The notes beneath the pieces are model-generated. The model was not told where the DNA came from and ran no database searches. It saw only the letters and a program-made list of their open reading frames with translations. Both the position numbers and the translations under genes were made by a program. Below, in pieces: positions 46,451-54,424 of a DNA stretch of 64,000 nucleotides. This stretch comes from Stappia sp. BW2 (GTDB taxonomy: Bacteria > Pseudomonadota > Alphaproteobacteria > Rhizobiales > Stappiaceae). The stretch lies in contig NZ_VIRG01000053.1 of NCBI RefSeq assembly GCF_008107695.1, forward strand, positions 310,001-374,000, written 5' to 3'. The stretch's first letter is position 1; each line of letters begins with the position of its first letter.

Positions 46451-49117
46451 TCAGAAGCTCAGGCTGATGTCCCGATGGTCGGACAGACATGCGGCAACAT
46501 CAAGCGCCATATCCGTCGGTAGACGGTTCTGCGCTCTCAAACCGATGTTTGTCGCAACCACGTCATCGAAGGCTTTCAGCTTCGGCAGGATCTCCTCCGC
46601 ACCTTTCCGGCGCCAGGCGAGATCCGCGTCGAGCGCCGCAATCGCCTTGTCGATTTCCGCAACAGCTTCTTCCGCATTCGGTTCACGGCTCCGCATGATC
46701 TTGCGGGCATTGTTCAGCTCATCGCGAATATCGCGTGTGCCTTCCGCATCTCCCACCCGCGAGCGCATTGCCGAAATCGCATCTTCCGCAGCCTTTGGTT
46801 CAAGCGTCGGCACTTCGGCCTTCAGGGCTTCCAGTTCCGGCTTGAAGCTTGCGACCAGATCGGCCTGATCGAGGATCGTTTTCAGCTCCACGATGGGCTC
46901 ATAGGCCTGATCGACAGTCCGTCGGTAAGACACGCGGGCGGTATTCTCCGCCTTCTGGATCTTGGCAAAGGTTGTGTAGGTGTCCTTCCAGTCGGACGGG
47001 ATCTCCGCCATCAGGGCTTCATGCCGGGCTTTCAAATCGTCGATACGAGCCTGAGCACGTTCGCCCTGTTCGGCGGTATAGATACCTGTCTCACCCGAGC
47101 GATCAACGATCACCTGAAGGTCGGCAATCCGATCATCAAGTCGGCGGGCATCACGTTCGATGGCACGAACCTCGGTGTGAACCGGCTTGTAGGCCCCAGC
47201 CGCTGCCGCAACATCCGCCTCAGCAGCATGGATCGCCTCCATTTGCGGCAAGGCTTCCTTCGCCTTTTCCAGCCCTTCCATGACATCATCGCGCAGATCT
47301 TCCGGCAGATAGCTCATGTCAACGGATTCCATGGACTGGATTGCCGACAGGATCTTGTCGCCATTCTTCTGGAAGTCCTCATAGACGAGAGCTTCCATGC
47401 AGTATTGCAGACGCGGGTTCTTGGGAGGTGGTGCGGTCTCCGACAACAGGGACGAGCGGTTCGGCAGGTAGTTCACAAGCTGCGGATACAGCCCGACGAT
47501 ACCCAGCGCCAGCAACTGCAGGCAGATGAACGCAATCACGCCCTTGTACATGTCCAGCGTCTTGACCACCGCCGGGGCAACCCCGCGCAGATAGAACAGC
47601 GCGAAGCCGAATGGCGGTGTCAGGAACGAGGTCTGGATATTGAGGCCGATCATCACGCCAAGCCAGACGGCGGTGACGTTCGCTTCCGGATCCGCGAGCA
47701 GGATCGGTGCAACGATCGGCACGACAACCACCGCGATCTCGATGAAATCGAGGAAGAAGCCGAGGACGAAGATGACCAGCATCACGATCAGGAACTGAGC
47801 CCAGAACCCTCCCGGCAGGCCCTGCAGGAAGTTTTTGACCAGCTCTTCCCCGCCGAAGGCACGGAAGGCCGAGGTCAGCATGGCCGCGCCCAGAAGAATG
47901 ATGAACACCAGCGCGGTGGTCTTGGCGGTTTCCACCATCACGCCGCGCAGCGTGTTCTCGAACTTCAGCGTGCGCCAGCCTGACCACAGGATCGCGATCA
48001 GCAGCAGCGAAACGGCGATGATTGCCAGGATCAGGGCAACCACATCGTCGCTGGTCTGGATCAGCTTGATGTTGACCGAGCCGAAGAAGCTGACCACCAC
48101 GGCCAGGCAGAGCAAAGCCAGAATGGCGATGATCGCCGGGCTGTAGGCCCCGCGCTTGCCGTCCCGAAGCCGGTACCCGGCCATGACCATCGCGCCAACG
48201 GCACCGATGGCGCCGGCCTGGTTCACGGTGGCAACACCGGCGATGATCGAACCCAAAACGAGGAAGATCAGAGCCAGCGGCGGCACCAGGGTCAGCACCA
48301 CCTTGCCCGCGAACGCACGGGTGAAAGTGCCTTCTTCATGGACTGCCGGTGCCGACTTCGGGTTCATCAGCGCGAAGCCCAGGATGAACAGCATGTAAAG
48401 GCCGACCAGGACGAGGCCCGGCAGGAAAGCCCCCAGGAACATTTCGCCGGCACTGGTCGAGACCACCGAAAAATCCGAGGGCATCGAAAGTTCGCCGGTG
48501 CTCGCCTTGTAGAGCGTCTGGCGCAGCGAGCCGGCCTGATCGACCGCGCTGGCTAGCTGGTCGGCCAGAATGATCAGCACGATGGATGGCGGAATGATCT
48601 GCCCCAGCGTCCCGGACGCGGCGATGGTGCCGGTTGCCAGAGGCACCGAATACTTGTTGCGCAGCATGGCCGGCAGCGAGATCAGGCCCATGGCAACGAC
48701 GGTCGCCCCGACGATGCCGGTGGTGGCGGCCAGAAGCGCGCCAACGAAAACCACGGAGATCCCAAGGCCGCCCGGCACCGGGCCGAACAGCCGCGCCATC
48801 GTGACCAGAAGGTCTTCGGCGATCTTCGACCGCTGCAGCATGATGCCCATGAACACGAACAACGGAATGGCTATGAGCGTATCCCGCTCCGCCTCCCAGT
48901 AGATGCCGCGGAAGTTCGTCACCCCCGCGCTAAGCCACTGGCTTGGCCCGCCGTGCGAGAAATAGGCGCCGGGATCGCCGGCAAACAGATAGCCCGAGCC
49001 GGCAGCGATGCCGATTGTCAGGATGGCCGACCCAGGGAGCGAAAAGGCAACCGGGAAACCGGACCCAAGCGCAATCGCCATCAGGACGACCAGGATAAGA
49101 AGGAAAAAAAGTTCCAT
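46451..49117 (-). CDS. TRAP transporter large permease (DctM-type) with long C-terminal coiled-coil extension
   Basis: The first 560 residues form the DctM large permease of a TRAP importer: FPVAFSLPGSAILTIGIAAG, IAIPLFVFMGIMLQRSKIAE, SVVFVGALLAATTGIVGATV, TLGQIIPPSIVLIILADQLA, GFFLDFIEIAVVVVPIVAP and SFLTPPFGFALFYLRG. About a dozen transmembrane helices are present, with an extra pair around 325-380. From about residue 560 to 888 a hydrophilic, helix-rich, charged tail follows (ERDARRLDDRIADLQVIVDR, AQARIDDLKARHEALMAEIP) that looks cytoplasmic and coiled-coil. Typical DctM proteins are about 430-500 residues. The tail shows no frameshift. It is the last gene of the TRAP operon. Confidence 0.9.
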   Translation of the reverse strand: MELFFLLILVVLMAIALGSGFPVAFSLPGSAILTIGIAAGSGYLFAGDPGAYFSHGGPSQWLSAGVTNFRGIYWEAERDTLIAIPLFVFMGIMLQRSKIAEDLLVTMARLFGPVPGGLGISVVFVGALLAATTGIVGATVVAMGLISLPAMLRNKYSVPLATGTIAASGTLGQIIPPSIVLIILADQLASAVDQAGSLRQTLYKASTGELSMPSDFSVVSTSAGEMFLGAFLPGLVLVGLYMLFILGFALMNPKSAPAVHEEGTFTRAFAGKVVLTLVPPLALIFLVLGSIIAGVATVNQAGAIGAVGAMVMAGYRLRDGKRGAYSPAIIAILALLCLAVVVSFFGSVNIKLIQTSDDVVALILAIIAVSLLLIAILWSGWRTLKFENTLRGVMVETAKTTALVFIILLGAAMLTSAFRAFGGEELVKNFLQGLPGGFWAQFLIVMLVIFVLGFFLDFIEIAVVVVPIVAPILLADPEANVTAVWLGVMIGLNIQTSFLTPPFGFALFYLRGVAPAVVKTLDMYKGVIAFICLQLLALGIVGLYPQLVNYLPNRSSLLSETAPPPKNPRLQYCMEALVYEDFQKNGDKILSAIQSMESVDMSYLPEDLRDDVMEGLEKAKEALPQMEAIHAAEADVAAAAGAYKPVHTEVRAIERDARRLDDRIADLQVIVDRSGETGIYTAEQGERAQARIDDLKARHEALMAEIPSDWKDTYTTFAKIQKAENTARVSYRRTVDQAYEPIVELKTILDQADLVASFKPELEALKAEVPTLEPKAAEDAISAMRSRVGDAEGTRDIRDELNNARKIMRSREPNAEEAVAEIDKAIAALDADLAWRRKGAEEILPKLKAFDDVVATNIGLRAQNRLPTDMALDVAACLSDHRDISLSF

Positions 49118-49138
49118 ATCAAGCGGTCTCGTCAGGCT

Positions 49139-50173
49139 CTATTGAATCGTGTGGCTGTCATGATCCCGGCCGCCCGGTTCGCCGCGAATATCGGCAACCG
49201 CTTCCAGGAAATACGCCACAAACTGGATCATCATGGTAACGGCGAAGACGCCAAGGAATCCGGCCATGAGATACTTCACGTAAAGGCCGAAACCAGCCTG
49301 CGTGGTCTCGTAGGTCAGGATCGGGCTGTTGATGATGTTCTGCTTGCCGCCCAGGCCGACGATCAGGATGACGGTACAAAGGCTCATGCCGAGCACGACG
49401 GACCCGACGGCATTGACGATGCCCTTGGCCTTTGTCGACATGCCTGCATAAAGGATATCGACCCGAACGTGCCCTTCCTCATGCAGGGTGTAGGCACTGG
49501 CAAAGAGGAACAGCGCCGCATACCAGAACCGGACAAGATCGGCGAGGAAGGCCTGCTCGTAGGAGAACACGAAGCGGCCGATAACGATTAGCAGCTCCGC
49601 CGCAACTACCAGAAGAGCCAGCCAGGTGAAGCCGAGCGTGCGCGTGAAGGCTGCAATCACGAACGACAGTGCGATCAGCGGCATATGTACATAGGGACCA
49701 CGGAACTGTGACCTGCCGAGGTCGTCGGCCAGTGTCTGTCCGACAAAATCGGGCAGAAAGCCCTCGATCCGCAGGAAAGAGATCGTGCTGTCGACCAGCC
49801 CGACGATCAGCACGGCAAAGAAGCAGGCCCTGATCAGATAGGCGTTTATGTTGCTGATGCGGGCGCTGTCTTCTCGCAGCGTGTTTCCGTTCGTCCTTAC
49901 ATAGCCGAAGGCCAACAGGATCATTGCCGCATAGAGCGCCAGCTGCAACCAGGACCAGAAGATCGGCATGGAGCCATTGGCCGCGCCGCCAAAGATGGGC
50001 GCGATACCTGGAAGATCTTGCCAGTAGGTCAGGTAGTTGTTGAGAAGAAACGCCGTCATGATCGCCAATACGACCCAGCCGCACAGGCGGAAGAAGCGGG
50101 CGCTCTCCGGCGAGGCTTGACCACCGGAATTCATAACAGGCGAGCCGTCTTGAACATTGTCCAAGGCCGTCAT
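49139..50173 (-). CDS. TRAP transporter small permease (DctQ-type), extended
   Basis: The 344-residue membrane protein is the small TRAP subunit. The C-terminal half carries the DctQ pattern (FWYAALFLFASAYTLHEEGH, VRVDILYAGMSTKAKGIVNA, with the conserved Glu/His/Arg-Asp features, and AVTMMIQFVAYFLEAVADI). The N-terminal half adds several extra helices, so it is about twice the length of minimal DctQ. It lies between dctP and dctM in the operon and 21 bases before the large permease. Confidence 0.9.
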   Translation of the reverse strand: MTALDNVQDGSPVMNSGGQASPESARFFRLCGWVVLAIMTAFLLNNYLTYWQDLPGIAPIFGGAANGSMPIFWSWLQLALYAAMILLAFGYVRTNGNTLREDSARISNINAYLIRACFFAVLIVGLVDSTISFLRIEGFLPDFVGQTLADDLGRSQFRGPYVHMPLIALSFVIAAFTRTLGFTWLALLVVAAELLIVIGRFVFSYEQAFLADLVRFWYAALFLFASAYTLHEEGHVRVDILYAGMSTKAKGIVNAVGSVVLGMSLCTVILIVGLGGKQNIINSPILTYETTQAGFGLYVKYLMAGFLGVFAVTMMIQFVAYFLEAVADIRGEPGGRDHDSHTIQ

Positions 50174-50247
50174 CGTGGCTATGCCTTTTTGTCTTTGTCA
50201 ATGAAGAAGGGACGGGATTCCTCCCGCCCCCTTAATCGCTCAGCCGA

Positions 50248-51348
50248 TTACTTCGGAATGCCGAGGTAACGGTTACGCTTGTTGCTGTAGGCGATATCGG
50301 AAATGGCCATGTAGCTGCCGATTTCCTGACGCGCATTGATCACGCTCTCGAAGATCTTCTTGGACAGCGCGGAATGATCCATCGCTTCTTCCAGAACTTC
50401 CTGAGCGGCTTCACCGAAGCTGTCGTAGATCTCGTCGGAGAATTCACGCAGCTCGACGCCGTGCTCGTTGATCAGGCGGTTCAGGTACTTACCGTTGTTG
50501 GCATTGGTTTCGGCGATCGTGTTGGAATTTTCTTCCGCACACGCTGCAACGATGATCTGCTGATCAACCTTGTCGAGGCCGTCCCAGAATGCCTTGTTCA
50601 TGCCCAGAGCAAGCATTGCGCCCGGCTCGTGCATGCCCGGATAGTAGTAGTATTTGGCCGCTTCGTAGAACTTCATGAAGTAGTCGTTGAACGGACCAAC
50701 CCACTCGGTAGCGTCGATAGCGCCGGAAACAAGGTTTTCATAGATCTGGCCACCCGGCAGGGACACCGGAGACGCGCCGAGTTTCGCCATGACGTCGCCG
50801 CCCTGACCCGGAATACGCATCTTCAGACCCTTCAGGTCGTCAGCGGTTTCGATTTCCTTGTTGAACCAGCCGCCCATCTGGACGCCAGTGTTGCCCATGG
50901 CAAGGTTCTTCAGGCCGAATTCACCAGCCAGCTCATCCCACAGTTCCTGGCCGCCGCCGTATTTGATCCAGGCGTCCATTTCAGCCTGGGTCAGACCGAA
51001 CGGCACGGCAGTGAATGCTGCCCAGCCCGGATGCTTGCCTTTCCAGTAATAGTCGGCGCCGATGTAGGCCTGCGCGTTGCCGGAAGCGACTTCGTCGAAG
51101 GAGTCAAATGCCCCAACGCGTTCGCCAGCGGCGAAATACTGAACATTGAGGCGACCTGCGGTCAGCTCTGCAATACGAGCTGCCAGGCGCTGTGCGGGAA
51201 TACCGAGACCCGGGAAATCGCGCGGCCAGGTGGACACGATGACCATTTCCTTGGTGCCCTGCGCGATTGCAGGAGCAGCAAGCATAGATCCAGCAGCAAC
51301 ACCACCGGCGCCAATACCAGCCTTTTTGATAAACGAACGACGATCCAT
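50248..51348 (-). CDS. TRAP transporter substrate-binding protein, TakP-like
   Basis: The 366-residue protein has a Tat signal (MDRRSFIKKAGIGAGGVAAG, cleavage after APAIAQ). The mature part closely resembles TakP/lactate-type TRAP receptors: KGLKMRIPGQGGDVMAKLGA, SLPGGQIYENLVSGAIDATEW (residues that bind a 2-oxo or 2-hydroxy acid and metal), and YYYYPGMHEPGAM. A monocarboxylate such as a 2-oxoacid or lactate is therefore the best guess. A hairpin CGGGA/TCCCG follows its stop at 50213-50227, favouring higher expression of the receptor than of the permeases. AGGGAGG precedes the ATG. Confidence 0.93.
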   Translation of the reverse strand: MDRRSFIKKAGIGAGGVAAGSMLAAPAIAQGTKEMVIVSTWPRDFPGLGIPAQRLAARIAELTAGRLNVQYFAAGERVGAFDSFDEVASGNAQAYIGADYYWKGKHPGWAAFTAVPFGLTQAEMDAWIKYGGGQELWDELAGEFGLKNLAMGNTGVQMGGWFNKEIETADDLKGLKMRIPGQGGDVMAKLGASPVSLPGGQIYENLVSGAIDATEWVGPFNDYFMKFYEAAKYYYYPGMHEPGAMLALGMNKAFWDGLDKVDQQIIVAACAEENSNTIAETNANNGKYLNRLINEHGVELREFSDEIYDSFGEAAQEVLEEAMDHSALSKKIFESVINARQEIGSYMAISDIAYSNKRNRYLGIPK

Positions 51349-51459
51349 TAGTTTCCTCCCTAACCGGATCCGAATTTAGACCGGGTACACACTTGCACCG
51401 ATCCCGAAGTATGTCTAGTTGACCGAGCGTCTGAAGCGCTATTCGTGGTTCTGCGCAGC

Positions 51460-51481
51460 TTCTCGGTATTACTACCGAGAA
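51460..51481. promoter_or_regulatory. perfect palindrome between TRAP operon and sensor kinase
   Basis: TTCTCGGTA at 51460-51468 and TACCGAGAA at 51473-51481 form a perfect 9-bp inverted repeat with a 4-base centre. It lies in the divergent promoter region, 112 bases upstream of the TRAP receptor start and 55 bases upstream of the kinase start. It is a natural candidate for the operator of the NarL-type regulator encoded two genes to the right. Confidence 0.55.
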
Positions 51482-51536
51482 CACGCAAGTGAGACGATCA
51501 TTTGGCGCGCATTTGCGCAACAAGAGAGCAAAATTC

Positions 51537-52898
51537 GTGACCTTCAAAACCAAATTGCTTCTCATCACGATACTGCCATTGATAGCCGTTTCCGTGCTGA
51601 TCGGTGCGGCCACCTATTATCAGTCGCGGGAATTGATCAACACCCAGACGCAGGCTGTGGACCAGCGCATCCTGTCCTACAAGCGCCAGGAAATTCGAAA
51701 CTACGTCAGCCTTGCCCTGACCTCGATCGAACAGATCTACAAGGAAGAGCCGGGCGGCCGGGAAGCCGCGCAGCAAAAGGTCAAGGAGATCCTCCAGAAC
51801 CTGACCTTCGACTACGATGGCTATTTCTTCGTCTATACGCTCGACGGCACAAACCTGGTGCACCCCAAACTGCCCAAACTTGTAGGCGGCAACTGGTGGG
51901 ATCTTCAGGACGACAACGGCGACTTCGTCATCCGCAACCTGATCGAGGCCGCCAAGAAGGGTGGCGGCTTCCACCAGTACGTCTGGCACAAGCCCTCGAC
52001 GGGCACGGTGGAGGAAAAGCTCGGCTATGCCATCCTGCTCGAAAAGTGGGGCTGGATGCTGGGAACAGGCCTTTACACCGACGACATCGCCCGCGAAGTC
52101 ACCGCCATTCGCACGGATTTTGCCCGCTCCATCCGCCAGACCCTGTTCGTGACCTTCATGATCACGCTCGCGGCCATTGTGATTGCCGGCTTCCTCATTG
52201 CCGGAGTGCGTTTTTCCGAACAGCGTTTTGCCGACAGCAAACTGAAGGAGCTGACCAACCGGATTTTCCAGGTGCAGGAACAGGAGCGCAAGCGCGTGTC
52301 CACCGAACTGCATGACAGTATTTCCCAGCTCCTGGTGTCTGTCCGCTATGGCGTGGAAATGATCCACAGCGAGGCAAACCGCGAACCTGAGCTTCAGTCC
52401 CAGGCAGCCAAATGCCTGAAGACACTGGATGGGACCATTGCCGAGGTCAGACGGATATCACGCGACCTCAGACCCAGCGTTCTCGATGACATGGGCCTTG
52501 CAGCCGCGCTCGGCAGTCTCGGCAAGGAGTTCCAGAACCAGTCCGGCATTATCGTCAACGTGGAGGCAGAGCAATGTCACAGCCGCTTGTCGGAAGGTGC
52601 CAAGACCGCGCTCTATCGCGTTGTTCAGGAGTGCATGACAAATGTCGCCCGCCACGCCCACGCCAGCGAGGTCGCAATCTCCCTCAAGGTCGGCGCACAG
52701 CAACTCGTCCTCTCGGTGGAAGACAACGGTGTCGGCCTGCCACGCCCCTTGCCGAAATCCGGCGGCCTTGGATTTCGTAACATGCGGGAGCGGATCGAAA
52801 CCTACGGCGGCCGGTTGACCCTGAGCCGTCGCGCCTCCGGCGGAACCCGTATCAAGGTCCAGATGCCGCTCGACAATGCGGCTGCAAAAGCGGCATGA
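51537..52898 (+). CDS. cache-domain sensor histidine kinase, NarL-partner type
   Basis: The kinase has a first transmembrane helix (KLLLITILPLIAVSVLIGAA), a periplasmic single-cache (sCache_2) domain over about residues 30-190 (YDGYFFVYTLDGTNLVHPKL, GWMLGTGLYTDD), a second helix (LFVTFMITLAAIVIAGFLIA), a HisKA_3 phosphotransfer helix with the phospho-His in STELHDSISQ, and a HATPase domain (VVQECMTNVARHAHA, VEDNGVGL). sCache_2 domains often bind small carboxylates, which fits the divergent TakP-like TRAP operon. I prefer the GTG at 51537, giving a start right before the first helix; a GTG at 51489 would add 16 residues and touch the palindrome. Confidence 0.92.
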   Translation: MTFKTKLLLITILPLIAVSVLIGAATYYQSRELINTQTQAVDQRILSYKRQEIRNYVSLALTSIEQIYKEEPGGREAAQQKVKEILQNLTFDYDGYFFVYTLDGTNLVHPKLPKLVGGNWWDLQDDNGDFVIRNLIEAAKKGGGFHQYVWHKPSTGTVEEKLGYAILLEKWGWMLGTGLYTDDIAREVTAIRTDFARSIRQTLFVTFMITLAAIVIAGFLIAGVRFSEQRFADSKLKELTNRIFQVQEQERKRVSTELHDSISQLLVSVRYGVEMIHSEANREPELQSQAAKCLKTLDGTIAEVRRISRDLRPSVLDDMGLAAALGSLGKEFQNQSGIIVNVEAEQCHSRLSEGAKTALYRVVQECMTNVARHAHASEVAISLKVGAQQLVLSVEDNGVGLPRPLPKSGGLGFRNMRERIETYGGRLTLSRRASGGTRIKVQMPLDNAAAKAA

Positions 52899-52905
52899 TG
52901 CAAAG

Positions 52906-53574
52906 ATGACAGCGCGTTCACCTTCACCTCGGTCATTAACGCGGCCCATCCGCGTGCTGCTGGCAGACGACCATGAGCTGGTTCGCGATGGTATCCGGGC
53001 CCGGCTGCAAAAAGTGGCTGAGCTGGAAGTGGTTGGTGAAGCAACGAATGGCCGCGAGGCCTTGACGCTCGCCCATGATCTGCGCCCGGACGTTCTCTTG
53101 ATGGACGTCTCCATGCCGGTGATGAACGGACTGGAAGCGGCAACCCAGATGCGCAAGTCGCTGCCGGAAATCGCAGTTCTGATCCTGTCGATCTACGATA
53201 ACCCGGAATACGTACGCGGCGTCGTTCAGGCAGGGGCGCGCGGATATATCCTGAAGGATATTTCAGCCGCCGAGATGATCACCGCCATTACCAGCGTCGC
53301 CAACGGCGGTTACTATTTCTCCTCTGCGGTCGGCCCGACACTCGTCGGCGCCAGCACCTCCGCCCCCGTCGAAGATCCCTACGGCCTGACCGACCGCGAG
53401 CGCCAGGTTCTGACAGCCATTGCCAAAGGCCAGCCAAACAAGGAAGTCGCCCGGGAGCTTGGCATCAGCGTGCGCACTGTAGAATCCCACCGCCTGAACC
53501 TGCGCGAGAAAGTCGGCAACAAGAATGCCGCCCAGCTCTACAAGGTCGCGCAGGATCTGGGATTGCTGGACTGA
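52906..53574 (+). CDS. NarL/FixJ-type response regulator
   Basis: The 222-residue regulator has a receiver domain (VLLADDHELVRDGIRARLQK, phospho-acceptor Asp67 in LLMDVSMPVMNG, Lys in ARGYILKDIS) and a C-terminal LuxR-type helix-turn-helix (LTDRERQVLTAIAKGQPNKE, GISVRTVESHRLNLREKVG). It starts 8 bases after the kinase stop, so they form one operon and are an obvious cognate pair. It likely controls the TRAP genes in response to the substrate. Confidence 0.94.
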   Translation: MTARSPSPRSLTRPIRVLLADDHELVRDGIRARLQKVAELEVVGEATNGREALTLAHDLRPDVLLMDVSMPVMNGLEAATQMRKSLPEIAVLILSIYDNPEYVRGVVQAGARGYILKDISAAEMITAITSVANGGYYFSSAVGPTLVGASTSAPVEDPYGLTDRERQVLTAIAKGQPNKEVARELGISVRTVESHRLNLREKVGNKNAAQLYKVAQDLGLLD

Positions 53575-53642
53575 TCCGGCTCAGCTAAATCTGTTGACCA
53601 AACTCTCCCGGAGACGCTGCTCTCCCATCTGACAGGCTTGAA

Positions 53643-54401
53643 ATGACCAAACCACTCGTCCTGGTAACCGCCGATGTGAAAACCGTCGAAGGCTATAACT
53701 GGCACGCCGCAACCTCGATTTATCTGCAGGCCGTCGTGAAAGGTTCCGATGCCATTCCCATGATCCTGCCGTCCCTTGGCGCCGATCTGGACCTGGATGC
53801 GGCGCTGGATCAGGTCGACGGTGTGCTGGCGACCGGGTCCCGCTCTAACGTCAATCCGGAACTTTATGGTGAGGAGCCGACGGAAGAGAATGGGCCTTAC
53901 GACCCGTCCCGCGATGCGACGACGCTGCCCTTGCTCAAACGCGCTGTCGAACGCGGCATTCCCGTTTTTGCCATCTGCCGGGGTATGCAGGAATTGAACG
54001 TTGCCCTCGGCGGTACGCTCCTGACCGAAATCCAGACCCTTCAGGGCCGTGACGACCACCGTGCCCCGACATCCGAACAACAGGACGAACGTTTCCGGAT
54101 TGCCCATCCGGTGGAAATCGCTGAAGGCAGCTGCCTGGCGGCCGTTGTGGGCGATGAGCCGATTGAAGTGAACTCGCTCCACCGACAGGCCCTCGGCACA
54201 CTGGGCAATGGAATGATCACGGAAGCAGCTGCCGAGGACGGCACGATCGAAGCCGCTTCGATCAAGGACAGCGCCGGCTATGTGTTGGCGACCCAGTGGC
54301 ACCCGGAATATTGGGTTTCCACGGACGGCCCGTCACAAAAACTGTTCGCCGCCTTCGGCGATGCCGTTCGTGCCTACCGGGTGAAGCGTCTGGGACTTTG
54401 A
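53643..54401 (+). CDS. class-I glutamine amidotransferase, gamma-glutamyl-GABA hydrolase (PuuD) type
   Basis: The 252-residue protein matches Peptidase_C26: N-terminal PLVLVTADVKTVEGYNWHAA, DGVLATGSRSNVNPELYGE, the nucleophile Cys in FAICRGMQELNVALGG, and the His/Glu pair in ATQWHPEYWVS. PuuD hydrolyses gamma-glutamyl-gamma-aminobutyrate in putrescine breakdown; no other puu genes are nearby, so the substrate is open. The gene follows the two-component pair after 68 bases on the same strand and could be cotranscribed. Confidence 0.9.
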   Translation: MTKPLVLVTADVKTVEGYNWHAATSIYLQAVVKGSDAIPMILPSLGADLDLDAALDQVDGVLATGSRSNVNPELYGEEPTEENGPYDPSRDATTLPLLKRAVERGIPVFAICRGMQELNVALGGTLLTEIQTLQGRDDHRAPTSEQQDERFRIAHPVEIAEGSCLAAVVGDEPIEVNSLHRQALGTLGNGMITEAAAEDGTIEAASIKDSAGYVLATQWHPEYWVSTDGPSQKLFAAFGDAVRAYRVKRLGL

Positions 54402-54424
54402 TCTCGCCCTGACGCGAGACAGCC

